Assembly: GCF_013389595.1 (NCBI RefSeq)
Contig: NZ_CP058306.1
Span: 2,790,001-2,854,000 of the forward strand
Origin: Flavobacterium sp. I3-2
Lineage (GTDB): Bacteria > Bacteroidota > Bacteroidia > Flavobacteriales > Flavobacteriaceae
Reading direction: 5' to 3'
DNA length: 64,000 nucleotides
The notes beneath the pieces were generated by a model. That model worked only from the letters and a program-made list of their open reading frames with translations, was not told where the DNA came from and searched no databases. This document shows positions 53,823-63,064 of this stretch, piece after piece (position 1 is the first letter of the stretch; each line of letters opens with the position of its first letter). The translations under genes and the position numbers were made by a program.

Positions 53823-54827
53823 TTATTTTACCGAATATAAATGCACAACTAAGTCTAAAAGTTTTGCAGAATATCCATATTCATTATCATACCAAGCTAC
53901 TATTTTAAAGAAAGTTTCGTTCAGTGCAATTCCAGCATCTGCATCGATAATTGCAGTATGTGTATCTGAAACAAAATCTTGTGAAACAACAGGTTCATTA
54001 GTAAACCCTAAGATTCCATTAAATTCATTTTCAGAAGCTTTTTTAAACACATCCATAATATTTTGATACGTAGTTGGTTTTGATAATTTCACAGTCAAAT
54101 CAACCACAGAAACATTTGCAACAGGAACTCTAAAAGACATACCAGTTAATTTGCCTTTCAATGATGGTATCACTTTTGTTACTGCTTTTGCAGCTCCTGT
54201 ACTTGATGGAATAATATTATTCAAGGCAGAACGTCCACCACGATAATCTTTTTTAGAAGCACCATCAACTACAGCTTGGGTTGCTGTTGCAGCATGAACA
54301 GTCGTCATTAAACCTTCTTCAATTCCAAAATTATCATTTAAAATTTTTGCAACCGGAGCTAAACAATTTGTAGTGCAACTTGCATTAGAAACAATTTTGT
54401 TTTCAGATGTAATTTCGTTGTGATTTACTCCCATAACAAACATAGGAACTTCATCTGAAGGAAAAGATAAGACAACCTTCTTTGCTCCTGCTTTTATATG
54501 AGCTGATGCGGCTTCAATTGTTTTGAAAATTCCAGTACAATCAGCTACTATTTCAGCATTGATTTCATTCCATCTTAAATTTGCTGGATCTTTCTCTGCT
54601 GTAATTCTAATTTCGTTACCATTTACAACCAAATTGCCATTATTTGTTTCAATTGTTCCTTTGAATTGACCATGAACTGAATCGTATTTCAAAAGATAAG
54701 CCAACTGTTCAACATCCATTAAATCGTTGATTGCAACTACATTAATATCGTTTCGCCCAAAAGATTCACGCAATAATAAACGACCAATTCGTCCGAATCC
54801 GTTAATTCCAATATTTACTTTTTCCAT
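53823..54827 (-). CDS. gap: Glyceraldehyde-3-phosphate dehydrogenase, type I
   Basis: This 334-residue enzyme has the NAD motif [18 protein letters not shown], the active site [12 protein letters not shown] with catalytic Cys and [27 protein letters not shown]. It catalyses the oxidative phosphorylation step of glycolysis. It is 13 bp downstream of pfkA, a glycolytic unit typical of Flavobacteriaceae. Confidence 0.98.
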   Translation of the reverse strand: MEKVNIGINGFGRIGRLLLRESFGRNDINVVAINDLMDVEQLAYLLKYDSVHGQFKGTIETNNGNLVVNGNEIRITAEKDPANLRWNEINAEIVADCTGIFKTIEAASAHIKAGAKKVVLSFPSDEVPMFVMGVNHNEITSENKIVSNASCTTNCLAPVAKILNDNFGIEEGLMTTVHAATATQAVVDGASKKDYRGGRSALNNIIPSSTGAAKAVTKVIPSLKGKLTGMSFRVPVANVSVVDLTVKLSKPTTYQNIMDVFKKASENEFNGILGFTNEPVVSQDFVSDTHTAIIDADAGIALNETFFKIVAWYDNEYGYSAKLLDLVVHLYSVK

Positions 54828-54840
54828 ATTTTTTTTATTT

Positions 54841-55830
54841 TTAAATAGATAATATATCTGATATTCTAATTAATTCTTCATCAATTGAAGTTTCTCCTTT
54901 AATTGCTTTTTCCAATGGCGTTGTATCAACTTGATCATTAATCAAACCTACCATTAATTGTGTTTTTCCAAGCATTAATAATTCAACAGCTTTTACACCT
55001 AATCGACTTGCTAAAACTCGATCAAAACAAGAAGGTGAACCTCCACGTTGCATATGACCTAAAACAGAAACTCTAACATCATATTCAGGAAGATTTTCTT
55101 CAACATATTCACTTAATTCAAATACATTTTTACCAATTTTTCCACCTTCAGAAACTACAACAATACAAGAAGATTTTCCTGAAGCTTTACTACGTTTTAG
55201 TTTTTCTAACAATTTAGGTAATCCAATATTTTCTTCTGGTATCAAGATTTCTTCTGCTCCTGCTCCAATTCCAGTATTTAAGGCTATGTGTCCAGCATCT
55301 CGTCCCATTACTTCAACAAAAAACAAACGTTTATGAGAAGTTGCCGTATCACGAATTTTATCTATTGCATCAATTGCCGTATTCAAAGCTGTGTCAAAAC
55401 CAATGGTGTGACTGGTTCCAACAATATCATTGTCAATAGTTCCAGGAATACCAATTACAGGAATATCATATTCTTTACTAAAAACTAAACCTCCTGTAAA
55501 ACTTCCATCTCCTCCGATAATAATCAGACCATCGATTTGATGTTTTTTTAAATTTTCATATGCTTTTGCACGACCTTCGGCAGTAACAAATTCTTTGGAA
55601 CGTGCTGATTTTAGAATTGTTCCTCCTTTACTTACAATATATTTTACATCTCGAGGTCCTAAAACTTTAAAATCACCTTCAATCAAACCTTGAAGTCCGC
55701 GAAATACACCAATACAATTTATTTCATAAAATGCGCAAGAACGAACTACAGCACGAATGGCAGCATTCATACCTGGAGCATCACCTCCTGAAGTTAAAAC
55801 AGCAATATTTTTTATTTTATCAGATTTCAT
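54841..55830 (-). CDS. pfkA: ATP-dependent 6-phosphofructokinase
   Basis: The 329-residue enzyme has the nucleotide loop [20 protein letters not shown], the GGDGSFTG motif and the active site [12 protein letters not shown]. The PfkA type is supported by [21 protein letters not shown]. It phosphorylates fructose 6-phosphate. It is the first gene of the pfkA–gap unit. Confidence 0.98.
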   Translation of the reverse strand: MKSDKIKNIAVLTSGGDAPGMNAAIRAVVRSCAFYEINCIGVFRGLQGLIEGDFKVLGPRDVKYIVSKGGTILKSARSKEFVTAEGRAKAYENLKKHQIDGLIIIGGDGSFTGGLVFSKEYDIPVIGIPGTIDNDIVGTSHTIGFDTALNTAIDAIDKIRDTATSHKRLFFVEVMGRDAGHIALNTGIGAGAEEILIPEENIGLPKLLEKLKRSKASGKSSCIVVVSEGGKIGKNVFELSEYVEENLPEYDVRVSVLGHMQRGGSPSCFDRVLASRLGVKAVELLMLGKTQLMVGLINDQVDTTPLEKAIKGETSIDEELIRISDILSI

Positions 55831-55940
55831 ATTTCATTAGTTGTTATTAGTAAATTTACGGAAATAACTAGAATTTTCAATATATATTGTAGTTTAATTT
55901 GTAATTTTAAATTCAGATTTTCTATAAAAATTAAATATAT

Positions 55941-56303
55941 ATGACAACAACACCAGAACACGATGCTAAAATTGCCAAGTTGATATTTGGTTCGGTATAT
56001 CCGCATTATGTTAAAAAAGTTGAAACCAAAGGAAGAACAGTTGACGAATTGCACCAAGTAATTGAATGGTTAACAGGTTTTGATGAAAAAAAACTTAATG
56101 AATTGATAGAAGAAAAAGTAACCTTTGAAACTTTTTTTGAACGTGCGAATTTAAATGAAAATGCACATTTAATTAAAGGTGTAATTTGTGGATACCGCAT
56201 TGAAAAAATCGAAACACCACTAACTAAAAAAGCTCGTTATTTAGACAAAATAATTGACGAGTTAGCTAAAGGAAAAACGCTTGATAAAATATTTAGGAAA
56301 TAA
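55941..56303 (+). CDS. DUF2200 family protein
   Basis: This 120-residue soluble protein reads IAKLIFGSVYPHYVKKVETKGRTVDELHQVIEWLTGF and KGVICGYRIEKIETPLTKKARYLDKIIDELAKGK, the DUF2200 pattern. No biochemical role is known. It is divergent from pfkA. Confidence 0.9.
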   Translation: MTTTPEHDAKIAKLIFGSVYPHYVKKVETKGRTVDELHQVIEWLTGFDEKKLNELIEEKVTFETFFERANLNENAHLIKGVICGYRIEKIETPLTKKARYLDKIIDELAKGKTLDKIFRK

Positions 56304-56558
56304 TTAAATCAGAATTTCTTCTGACTTTATTATTTCCGGCAGTATCCAAAAAACTGTATAAATAGAAAAGAAGCCTTCTCAGAACTCAAAATAGAAAAAA
56401 ACTAATAATAATTTATAAAAAAGTTATTTTCAGTGATTTTATTTTACTCAAAAGATTCATATATAGATAATAATCTATTAATAAAAAAAATAATGAGGGA
56501 ATTTCAAGGTATTAAGACAGCTTCTTTTTTTTATTAAATTTATTAAACACCGTTTATT

Positions 56559-56892
56559 ATGAAAACATCAGTAGGCAAAATTATCAAAGACCAAGGACTT
56601 TTACAAGGTTTAAAAACTTAAGAAAATTTAAGTAAATTATTAAAGGAATTACATTCTGATTTAATCGAAGCGATGTTACAAGGCGACTTGACACGCGTTT
56701 AGGATACTCTAAAAACGAAAAAAATGATAGTAACAATGTGCGAATGGTTCGACTTCTAAGCTATTAAAAAGCGAACATGGCGAAACTATAATTTCAGTTC
56801 CTCGTGATAGAGACGGAAGTTTTGAACCTATTGTAGTTCCTAAACACCAATATAAAGCCAATATAGGAAGGTATTATCAAAAGTGGGGCTAA
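56559..56892 (+). pseudogene. IS256-family transposase remnant
   Basis: The sequence encodes pieces of an IS256 transposase N-terminus: LKELHSDLIEAMLQGDL, then GYSKNEKNDSNNVR and NGSTSKLLKSEHGETII with VPRDRDGSFEP, but needs several frame changes and contains stops (TAA after LKT; others). The core past VPRDRDGSFEP is lost. It is a decayed insertion between DUF2200 and the ParB/MORN gene. Confidence 0.85.
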
Positions 56893-57004
56893 ATTGCTAA
56901 ATTCAAAGTTCGTACTTATATGATCACCAAAAACGAATTATATTCGTTTTTTTATTAAATTTATCTCATATAAATTCGTTTTGGCTAGCGTCAGTGCAAA
57001 ATAG

Positions 57005-57060
57005 AAACTTTTCGCTTCGATTTCCCCGTCTTCGGCAATACCCAAAACGTTAGGTAACAT
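57005..57060 (+). repeat. Cassette-like flanking repeat, copy A
   Basis: The segment from AAACTTTTCGCTTCGATTTC to CCAAAACGTTAGGTAACAT resembles 58744-58800. It ends 18 bp above the gene at 57079. Confidence 0.6.
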
Positions 57061-57078
57061 TTTAAACTAAACCTCGTT

Positions 57079-58593
57079 ATGAAATTCACGATTGAAAATG
57101 GAACAAATATTTGCTCAATTGGACTAAGTGACATTGGGAGTTATATACAGTTTAATTACCCATTGACGGTAGTGTGGTATGACTGCCGAGGTTCTGTTGG
57201 AAAATACTTTTGTGTTTTATCTTATAACGAAGAATATCGGAATACTGTTCGAAATAAAATAAATGAAAATTTAAATCAAGATTTTACTGAAAACATCAAA
57301 GATTTATATGAAATATTGAAACCTTTATTACAATTATTTAAAAATGGCGAATATAAACTTAGCTTTTATTCAAATAAGGAAAAAGAATTTTTTCAATATC
57401 AAATTTCTTCTGATAACTTTTCAACAATTCATTTTTATGAACTAGAAGTTGTTTTTGCTCAAAAAACTACAAATTTACCTAATATTGAAATTATTAAAGG
57501 GGAATATAAATCGTTCCTTAAAAAAAATGAAATTTCAAAAAAATATTACCCTTCTGACATTTTAGAATATTCTACTGACGGAATTTATACAGGTTGGCAA
57601 TCTTTTTTTGCAACTCAACCCAAAGAAAATATTGACCAACAAAGAGTAAAATACTTTGAAGATAAAATAAATAATGGAGAAAGACCTTTTGCTATATTAT
57701 TTAATTCTTATTTAACTTCAGAGGATTTCGATTCATCTTACTATATTTTAGATGGACATCACAAACTATTGGCATATCAAAATTTAGGATTATATCCCCC
57801 AATTGCATTAATTACTCATTTACCACAAAACATTAATGATGTTGAATTTGACGCAGAGAAACTCAATGAATTTCTTTATCCTTGGCAAATGGAGCATATC
57901 CTTGAAAATTGGGAAGGAAAAGACGAATATATAGAGCAAGCATTGAAAAATCACGATAGCAATCTTCATACAATTATTAAGAACGGTGATTATGAAGAAT
58001 ATCACGATAATGGAAAACTTAAACATAAAGCATTCTATATAAATGATAAAGTTGATGGTTCCTCAAAGCATTGGTATGATAATGGAAAATTAAAGAGTGA
58101 GCATTTTTATAATAAAGGAATAAGAATAGGAACTTGGAAAAATTATTATTCCTCAGGGAACATAGAATTTATTCAACCTTTTAACGAAAAAGGCAATTAC
58201 AGTGGGATTTTAGTTTCTTATTTTGAGAATGGTCAAAAAAGAATGGAACAGGTGTTAGAAAACGGAAAAAATATAGACGGAAATTCTTATAAAGTTTGGT
58301 TTGAAAATGGTGATAAAGAAGCTGAACTAACGTATAAAGATGGCCAAATGATTGCCAGAAAAAATTGGAATAGTTGGGGAGAACTTATTAACCACGAAGT
58401 ATTTAATAAAGAAACAAGAAAATTAGAAAAGATAGAGATTGCGCCTAGCGAAAAGTATGTTTACGAATCTAAAAATTATAAAAATAGACAAGCAGAAATA
58501 AAAGAAATTGTACGACGGTGGCATAAAACTAAAGGAATTCCAAATAATGAAAAAGAAGGATTTTGGGCTAAAATAAAAAATCTATTCAAATAA
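57079..58593 (+). CDS. ParB-like domain plus MORN-type repeat protein
   Basis: This 504-residue protein has an N-terminal domain of unknown type (about 1-155). A middle segment NSYLTSEDFDSSYYILDGHHKLLAYQNLGLYPP has the DGHHKLLAY motif of ParB/sulfiredoxin-like nuclease folds. A C-terminal series of MORN_2-type repeats follows (YHDNGKLKHKAF, WYDNGKLKSEHFY, YYSSGNIEFIQPF, YFENGQKRMEQ). The repeats may bind a partner or lipid. It stands alone between cassette-like repeats. The function is unknown. Confidence 0.72.
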   Translation: MKFTIENGTNICSIGLSDIGSYIQFNYPLTVVWYDCRGSVGKYFCVLSYNEEYRNTVRNKINENLNQDFTENIKDLYEILKPLLQLFKNGEYKLSFYSNKEKEFFQYQISSDNFSTIHFYELEVVFAQKTTNLPNIEIIKGEYKSFLKKNEISKKYYPSDILEYSTDGIYTGWQSFFATQPKENIDQQRVKYFEDKINNGERPFAILFNSYLTSEDFDSSYYILDGHHKLLAYQNLGLYPPIALITHLPQNINDVEFDAEKLNEFLYPWQMEHILENWEGKDEYIEQALKNHDSNLHTIIKNGDYEEYHDNGKLKHKAFYINDKVDGSSKHWYDNGKLKSEHFYNKGIRIGTWKNYYSSGNIEFIQPFNEKGNYSGILVSYFENGQKRMEQVLENGKNIDGNSYKVWFENGDKEAELTYKDGQMIARKNWNSWGELINHEVFNKETRKLEKIEIAPSEKYVYESKNYKNRQAEIKEIVRRWHKTKGIPNNEKEGFWAKIKNLFK

Positions 58594-58668
58594 AAAACGC
58601 CGCCTAATAACATGTATTTTGCTAAATTGAGGGTTTTAGATAGAATTAAAGTTTCAGAATAAATATAA

Positions 58669-58723
58669 CAAAAGCCAACTAATTGAATAATTTGTTTAAA
58701 TTTATCCAATTAGTTGGCTTTTG
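58669..58723. terminator. Bidirectional terminator-like hairpin, 17-bp stem
   Basis: CAAAAGCCAACTAATTG pairs perfectly with CAATTAGTTGGCTTTTG. It lies downstream of the ParB/MORN gene. Confidence 0.75.
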
Positions 58724-58743
58724 CTTACTGTCTCGCTAAATTT

Positions 58744-58800
58744 AAACTTCTCGCTTCAATTTCCGGTACGTTCGCCAAGCTCCAAAACGTTTAGTATTAA
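58744..58800 (+). repeat. Cassette-like flanking repeat, copy B
   Basis: The segment from AAACTTCTCGCTTCAATTTC to CCAAAACGTTTAGTATTAA corresponds to copy A. Confidence 0.6.
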
Positions 58801-58817
58801 TATTAAAAAAGAACACA

Positions 58818-58940
58818 TTGAAAATTTTAATTTTATCAGGAATATTAGTATTTATAGGTTTATCAATATGGATTGTAAAACGAAATGGAGATACTTCCGA
58901 ATTTAACTCTAAGGATATAGAAAATATATCGAACTGTGCC
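58818..58940 (+). pseudogene. Truncated membrane-protein gene (5' part)
   Basis: A frame starting TTG at 58818 reads MKILILSGILVFIGLSIWIV, a convincing transmembrane N-terminus, and KRNGDTSEFNSKDIENIS. It then runs into sequence that is antisense to a transposase. It looks like a small gene cut by the IS1182 insertion about 120 bp after its start. Confidence 0.6.
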
Positions 58941-59511
58941 ATTCCTCGACAATTAATCTTTTTCAGATTAAAGAAATTAATTAAGGTCCCTAAAACGGGT
59001 TCTACTGTAGCACTTCGACGTTTGACTAGCCTACGATGATATGCTTTATTTTGGGTTAGTTTCTCATGCATTTTGTCGTAAAGTGGTTTATGAATGCTTT
59101 CTTCTAATTTTTTAAACTTGGTTACTTTACCACAGTAACTCTCTCTTAGCGGACATTTTCCGCAATCTTGTTCGCTACTTCTGTAAGATTTCTTTTCATA
59201 ATCTTTACTATCCATTAAAGTACGTTTAAAGGGTAAATACGCCTTATTTCCGCCTTCTTGAACGCATTCGTACCGTTTCGCTTCTTTATTAAAAATAAAA
59301 CCTTTGCGTTCTGGTTCATTTTGTCCGAAATTGGGTATCCAAGCATTCAGATTTTTGTCTTCACAATATTGTAAACTTGTTCCGCTACTGTAACTAACAT
59401 CGGCTAAAACTTCATCAATTTGAAATTCATTTAAGTTTAAATTTCCAATGGTTTGATCCATAAGTTCAGCGAAAATAGCTGAATCTTTGCTTTTTGCTGT
59501 AAAAACTGACC
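58938..59511 (-). pseudogene. IS1182/IS5-like transposase remnant
   Basis: On the minus strand the frame with DQTIGNLNLNEFQIDEVLADVSYSSG, EQDCGKCPLRESYCG and KAYHRRLVKRRSATVEPVLGTLINFFNLKKINCRGMAQ is a DDE_Tnp_1 C-terminal region (IS1182 type). The N-terminal catalytic part is missing; a TAG precedes it near 59511. The frame after CRGMAQ reads through unrelated DNA. Both ends are lost. Confidence 0.82.
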
Positions 59512-59830
59512 TCTAAGCAATTACTGCAATAACGAATCAGTACTCTGACGCTATTGATGTTATTTAAATAACAAATCAATAAAATTAAAAAAAACAATCG
59601 TATCAATACTTTTTTGACCTTGGGTTCTGTAATATTTTATGGGTGGATTAGAGCAAAGAACGATTATTAAACAAAAACAATTGCTAAAAAAAGGCAATTG
59701 TATAATCAAGAAAAAATACTAAATTTATAAAGCAAACGCTATCTTAATTTAAAAAGAAACTTTCCAAATTAGTTTTAAGACGACAATATAAAAAAATGAA
59801 CCTTAAATAAATTCAAGGTTCATTAAAGTA
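59512..59830. other. Gene-free region with a terminator
   Basis: Apart from a terminator-like stem near 59795, I see no gene here. A sequence around 59640 is not recognisable. It may contain further IS debris. Confidence 0.45.
59795..59824 (-). terminator. Terminator of the phage-like minus-strand unit
   Basis: AATGAACCTT pairs with AAGGTTCATT. On the minus strand the stem is followed by a T run. Confidence 0.82.
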
Positions 59831-59989
59831 TTATTTTTTTAAAAATTTTCTTAGTAAATAACTAACTAAAAAACTTACAATTGCTCCAATTGTTGCGAGA
59901 AAAATAGTTTTATAAATTTCTCCAACAGATAAGCTGTATGACCAAGAAAAGAGTAAACCTCCGACAAAACTAAGTTTATAATTTTGCAT
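59831..59989 (-). CDS. Small holin-like membrane protein, 52 residues
   Basis: ATG at 59989 opens a 52-codon frame: MQNYKLSFVGGLLFSWSYSL then a hydrophobic helix TIFLATIGAIVSFLVSYLL and a basic end RKFLKK. It overlaps the end of the next upstream gene by 14 bp and ends at the terminator. Its size and charge fit a phage holin-type or spanin-adjacent protein. Coding is supported by overlap and operon position. Confidence 0.7.
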   Translation of the reverse strand: MQNYKLSFVGGLLFSWSYSLSVGEIYKTIFLATIGAIVSFLVSYLLRKFLKK

Positions 59990-60221
59990 TTTCAAAAGCA
60001 GGTTTTAATTCATTTGCTTTATCATCAACAGTTACTTGCGAGACAGCTGATAATACTGTACCAGCGACTGCTATGTAACCAGCTGCCGAAATTAAAGCTG
60101 CTGGTAATGCAACTGGAGCTGTTAAAATACTACCACTAACGGCTACTAAAATTAAACCTACAGTCCTTAAGGTTTTAAAAAAATTTGGAGTTGGTGCTTG
60201 TGCACGATCTAGTATATTCAT
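59976..60221 (-). CDS. Holin-like small membrane protein
   Basis: This 81-residue protein has two hydrophobic helices (LRTVGLILVAVSGSILTAPVALPAALI and GYIAVAGTVLSAVSQV). No family name is recognised. It lies in a minus-strand unit of phage-like genes and may help membrane permeabilisation; that is inference. Confidence 0.72.
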   Translation of the reverse strand: MNILDRAQAPTPNFFKTLRTVGLILVAVSGSILTAPVALPAALISAAGYIAVAGTVLSAVSQVTVDDKANELKPAFENAKL

Positions 60222-60232
60222 AATCTAAAAAT

Positions 60233-60634
60233 TTAAGTTTGAGTTTCCTCAATAATTAATAATTTCACTTGCCCATTAACTTTGAATTTAGCTAATGTTT
60301 CTAAAACTTTTTGCATCGCCTTTTTAGAAGATTCTCCTCTACCTTCACCAGTGATTTTGGTAACTGGAGCAATGCAACCTTTTAATTCAATTAAGGCATT
60401 ATTAGCAGGATGAATCAAAATATGTGAACGATTGGGAACATTTTCAACAATCCAATGCCATTTAAACTTGGTTGAATATCTTCTTCTCAAATTATATTGT
60501 CCTTCGGGAATACAAGAAATTTGTGTTTGATTATCAAGCCATGGAAGTTCTATAGTATAAGCAATATGATCACCGTTTATAAACAATTCGCCATGAGTAG
60601 CGTTTTTGAGATAAGTTCTTTTTAAAATAAACAT
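60233..60634 (-). CDS. DUF5675 family protein
   Basis: The 133-residue protein reads ILKRTYLKNATHGELFINGDHIAYTIELPW and SHILIHPANNALIELKGCIAPV, a DUF5675 pattern with the HPAN and GCI turns. Such proteins occur in prophage and other element lysis regions of Bacteroidota. The soluble domain could bind peptidoglycan. It is 11 bp upstream of the holin-like gene and 12 bp downstream of the next gene. Confidence 0.85.
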   Translation of the reverse strand: MFILKRTYLKNATHGELFINGDHIAYTIELPWLDNQTQISCIPEGQYNLRRRYSTKFKWHWIVENVPNRSHILIHPANNALIELKGCIAPVTKITGEGRGESSKKAMQKVLETLAKFKVNGQVKLLIIEETQT

Positions 60635-60646
60635 GATGCTATGGTT

Positions 60647-61402
60647 CTATGGTTTAATAATATTAACTATCGCTAGAGCATTGAACATTCCATTATTTAA
60701 AGGATAAAATGCATTATTAATTTGCTGGTAAAACTGTATTCCTAATACCTGAATTAGCGGTAAGATACTATTTGGAGTTACATTATTGATAAGAGTTGTC
60801 AACGGAATCGAATCATTATTCCAAGGAATTTCTTGTGAACTGCTGTAGAAAGCATTCGAGTTACCTTGAATAAAATCGACTTCAGCTGCAGCAGCAACAA
60901 ATTTGAAATGTGTAGTTCCGGTCGGTGCAGCAATCATTTGGCTTGGAACCATTTCAGGGATTTCGATTTCACCTTCTCCTAAATTACGATCTAATGTTGC
61001 GGTAAACGGAGTAAATAAGCTACTCGTTAAAACACCCATACTATTAAACTCAAAGCCATTCAACATTTCTAAATCACCATCAACAGGATTTCGTAAGCCA
61101 CGTTCATTTATATTATCTGTTTTTATAATCTGCATCAAAGCTTTTAACATACGACTAACCACTCGTTTATCAGAAGCCGATTGCACAATAGGTCTAATTG
61201 CATTTCTTAAAAACTTACCGTATTTACCAGCGGTACCAAATTCTTGACCATTCTCGCGTGTTCTTTTAAAAGCAGGGTCATTTGCAATTCTTTTTCGGTC
61301 TACACCACCTTTTTCTCTTGCTAAATAACCATCTCTTGATTTATAAAAGGTAATACCTCCTAGAGTACCTTTTAATTTAATAATTCCATCTTGTCCTGCC
61401 AT
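60647..61402 (-). CDS. Conserved hypothetical protein of phage-like unit
   Basis: This 251-residue protein begins with MAGQDGIIKLKGTLGGITFYK and SRDGYLAREKGGVDRKRI, a pattern common in uncharacterised Bacteroidota proteins. The rest has strand-rich segments and an all-beta C-terminus. It is the first gene of the minus-strand phage-like unit. No function can be given. Confidence 0.75.
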   Translation of the reverse strand: MAGQDGIIKLKGTLGGITFYKSRDGYLAREKGGVDRKRIANDPAFKRTRENGQEFGTAGKYGKFLRNAIRPIVQSASDKRVVSRMLKALMQIIKTDNINERGLRNPVDGDLEMLNGFEFNSMGVLTSSLFTPFTATLDRNLGEGEIEIPEMVPSQMIAAPTGTTHFKFVAAAAEVDFIQGNSNAFYSSSQEIPWNNDSIPLTTLINNVTPNSILPLIQVLGIQFYQQINNAFYPLNNGMFNALAIVNIIKP

Positions 61403-61441
61403 GTCATTTTTTTTAAATATTAAACATTTTGTAAAACAATG

Positions 61442-61482
61442 TGTTGCAACTTTATTTGTTTGTACAATTCAAAATTGCAACA
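61442..61482. promoter_or_regulatory. Inverted repeat in divergent promoter region
   Basis: TGTTGCAA (61442-61449) and TTGCAACA (61475-61482) form an inverted repeat 25 bp apart between divergent genes. It may be an operator for both. Confidence 0.5.
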
Positions 61483-61619
61483 TTTCAAATGGAATAAATT
61501 GCCAAGTATTCTAAATGGCATTTTTGGCATCGTTTGTACATGATAAAGAAAAAAAATCCCAAGTTGGGAAATACAAAAGATTTTAGTATTGAAATTAGCT
61601 AAAACAAAAAAAATGAATC

Positions 61620-62180
61620 ATGACTTTATCAATTACAACACCATTCTTAATAATCTTAAAGCAAATTCAAAAAAGAGGAAAATTAATTTACGGTTCAGAA
61701 TTTAGATTAAACAGAAATGTTATAAAAACGATAACTCATTTGTCTCGTTATTTCAGTAATGATTGTACATCTAAAGGCACATCTAAAATTAATCCTCATA
61801 AAGGAATACTTCTTATTGGCAAACCAGAATCTGGAAAAACAACACTAATGTATTTATTAAATTTTTTATTCAAAACAAGAAATACATATCAATTAAAGAG
61901 TTGCTTGGAAATAGATAATTACTATAAAAAATATGGTCTTTTAGCCATACAAGAAAAATTCATTGAAAGTAAAAAGAGATATTGTTTAGACGACTTTGGA
62001 TTAGAAAAAATTACTGAAAATACTTCCATCATTAAATTGATAATCGAGGCGAAATTGAAAGACTCAACAGGTATTAAATTACATTTAATTACCTCTTTGA
62101 GTTTAAAAGAAATTCGCAAAAATTATGGTAGTCCATTTGTAAAAACATTAGAGAAAAATTTCAATATTATAAATCTGTAA
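61620..62180 (+). CDS. P-loop ATPase-like protein (AAA/DnaC-type)
   Basis: The 186-residue protein has Walker A GKPESGKTTLMYLL and Walker B KKRYCLDDFGLE, with a sensor-like HLITSLSLKEIRKNYG. This is a compact AAA+ fold without a helicase C-terminus, similar in pattern to DnaC/IstB-type loaders. It lies 3 bp before a small HTH-like gene. It may load or displace a partner on DNA, but the role is unknown. Confidence 0.78.
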   Translation: MTLSITTPFLIILKQIQKRGKLIYGSEFRLNRNVIKTITHLSRYFSNDCTSKGTSKINPHKGILLIGKPESGKTTLMYLLNFLFKTRNTYQLKSCLEIDNYYKKYGLLAIQEKFIESKKRYCLDDFGLEKITENTSIIKLIIEAKLKDSTGIKLHLITSLSLKEIRKNYGSPFVKTLEKNFNIINL

Positions 62181-62183
62181 ATC

Positions 62184-62384
62184 ATGACAAAAAAATTGAA
62201 TCGAATTTGTATTTATCCTAAAGATATTCAATTAATCACAGGTAAAAGTTACCGACAAAGTGTGAGAATTCTAGAAAAAATGAGACTTTTTTATAAAAAA
62301 GAAAAACACAGCTATATCACTGTAAATGAATTTTGTTTGTATTGTGGTTTTGATTTCGACGAGGTTGTTGTTTTGATATATTGA
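62184..62384 (+). CDS. Small HTH-like protein
   Basis: This 66-residue basic protein (MTKKLNRICIYPKDIQLITG) has a helix-turn-helix-like middle: GKSYRQSVRILEKMRLFYKKEKHSYITVNEFCLYCGF. It is encoded 3 bp after the ATPase and could be a DNA-binding partner. No family is named. Confidence 0.65.
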   Translation: MTKKLNRICIYPKDIQLITGKSYRQSVRILEKMRLFYKKEKHSYITVNEFCLYCGFDFDEVVVLIY

Positions 62385-62784
62385 CTTAAAAACTGTTTTT
62401 TTTAAAGCTGTAGGCTTTAGGCAATAGGCTTTAGGCTTTAAGCATTAAGCCGTGTTCAAATCATAATATCATTTTCAAAATTTCAAATTAAATATCGTTT
62501 TACGCTATATGCTGTAAGCTGTAAGCATTAGGCTGTAAGCCGTGTTTTTAATCACAATATCATTTTCAAGTTTAATTCCCGATTTCTTGATTCTTTTTTC
62601 CTTTTTTGGCTTTAGGCAATGGCAATAGGCTGTAAGCTGAGTTCTAAATCACAATATCATTTTCAAATTTTCAAATCAACTCATTTTCAAACAAATAGTA
62701 CTCATATGTTTATTACTAAAATATGTATTGTTTTGTAATAAAAAACAAAAAGGAATAAATTAAAAATTTATCCCTTAAAAACTT
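62385..62784. repeat. Low-complexity TTAGGC/TAAGC repeat region with triplicated motif
   Basis: Three units (about 62407-62489, 62501-62577 and 62608-62677) each contain variants of a 6-7-base GGCTTTA/GCTGTAA run, then a G(T/A)GTT-like segment and the conserved AATCACAATATCATTTTCAA. The bases and order recur, but with indels. The region is otherwise gene-free. Confidence 0.75.
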
Positions 62785-63042
62785 TTATTCTCCATAGAAA
62801 ATGTGTCCAGTATACACATGGTTTAAATCATGAAAATGTTTATAACCATCGATTACGTGTGGCGCATGCTTCATTGAACCTTGCCCGTCTGATAAGGATT
62901 CTGCAAGAGTTTCAGCTTGTCTTCTAGTTCCGTAAACATCCTTACCTTTTTTAATTCTCAATTCGGCTGTAGCTTTATCTATTTCATCATTGAAGATAAT
63001 AACTTTACCGTTTCTAATTTCTGCACTTTTAAATTTTGACAT
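62785..63042 (-). CDS. Hypothetical protein with HxxH-rich end
   Basis: This 85-residue protein starts MSKFKSAEIRNGKVIIFND and ends APHVIDGYKHFHDLNHVYTGHIFYG. The C-terminal HxxH cluster resembles ends of small nuclease or toxin-type domains, but this is weak. It is 22 bp downstream of the GH19 gene on the same strand. Confidence 0.6.
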   Translation of the reverse strand: MSKFKSAEIRNGKVIIFNDEIDKATAELRIKKGKDVYGTRRQAETLAESLSDGQGSMKHAPHVIDGYKHFHDLNHVYTGHIFYGE

Positions 63043-63064
63043 AATTTTATTTTTTAAGTTAGGT

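Noticed and set aside
58742..59461. Single 239-residue transposase gene
   Set aside because: Only the part up to CRGMAQ is transposase. The rest is readthrough across a truncated membrane gene and a flanking repeat.
62407..62677. Repeat region considered as a CRISPR array
   Set aside because: The repeated units vary in length and sequence, the intervening DNA is also repetitive, and there are no cas genes.
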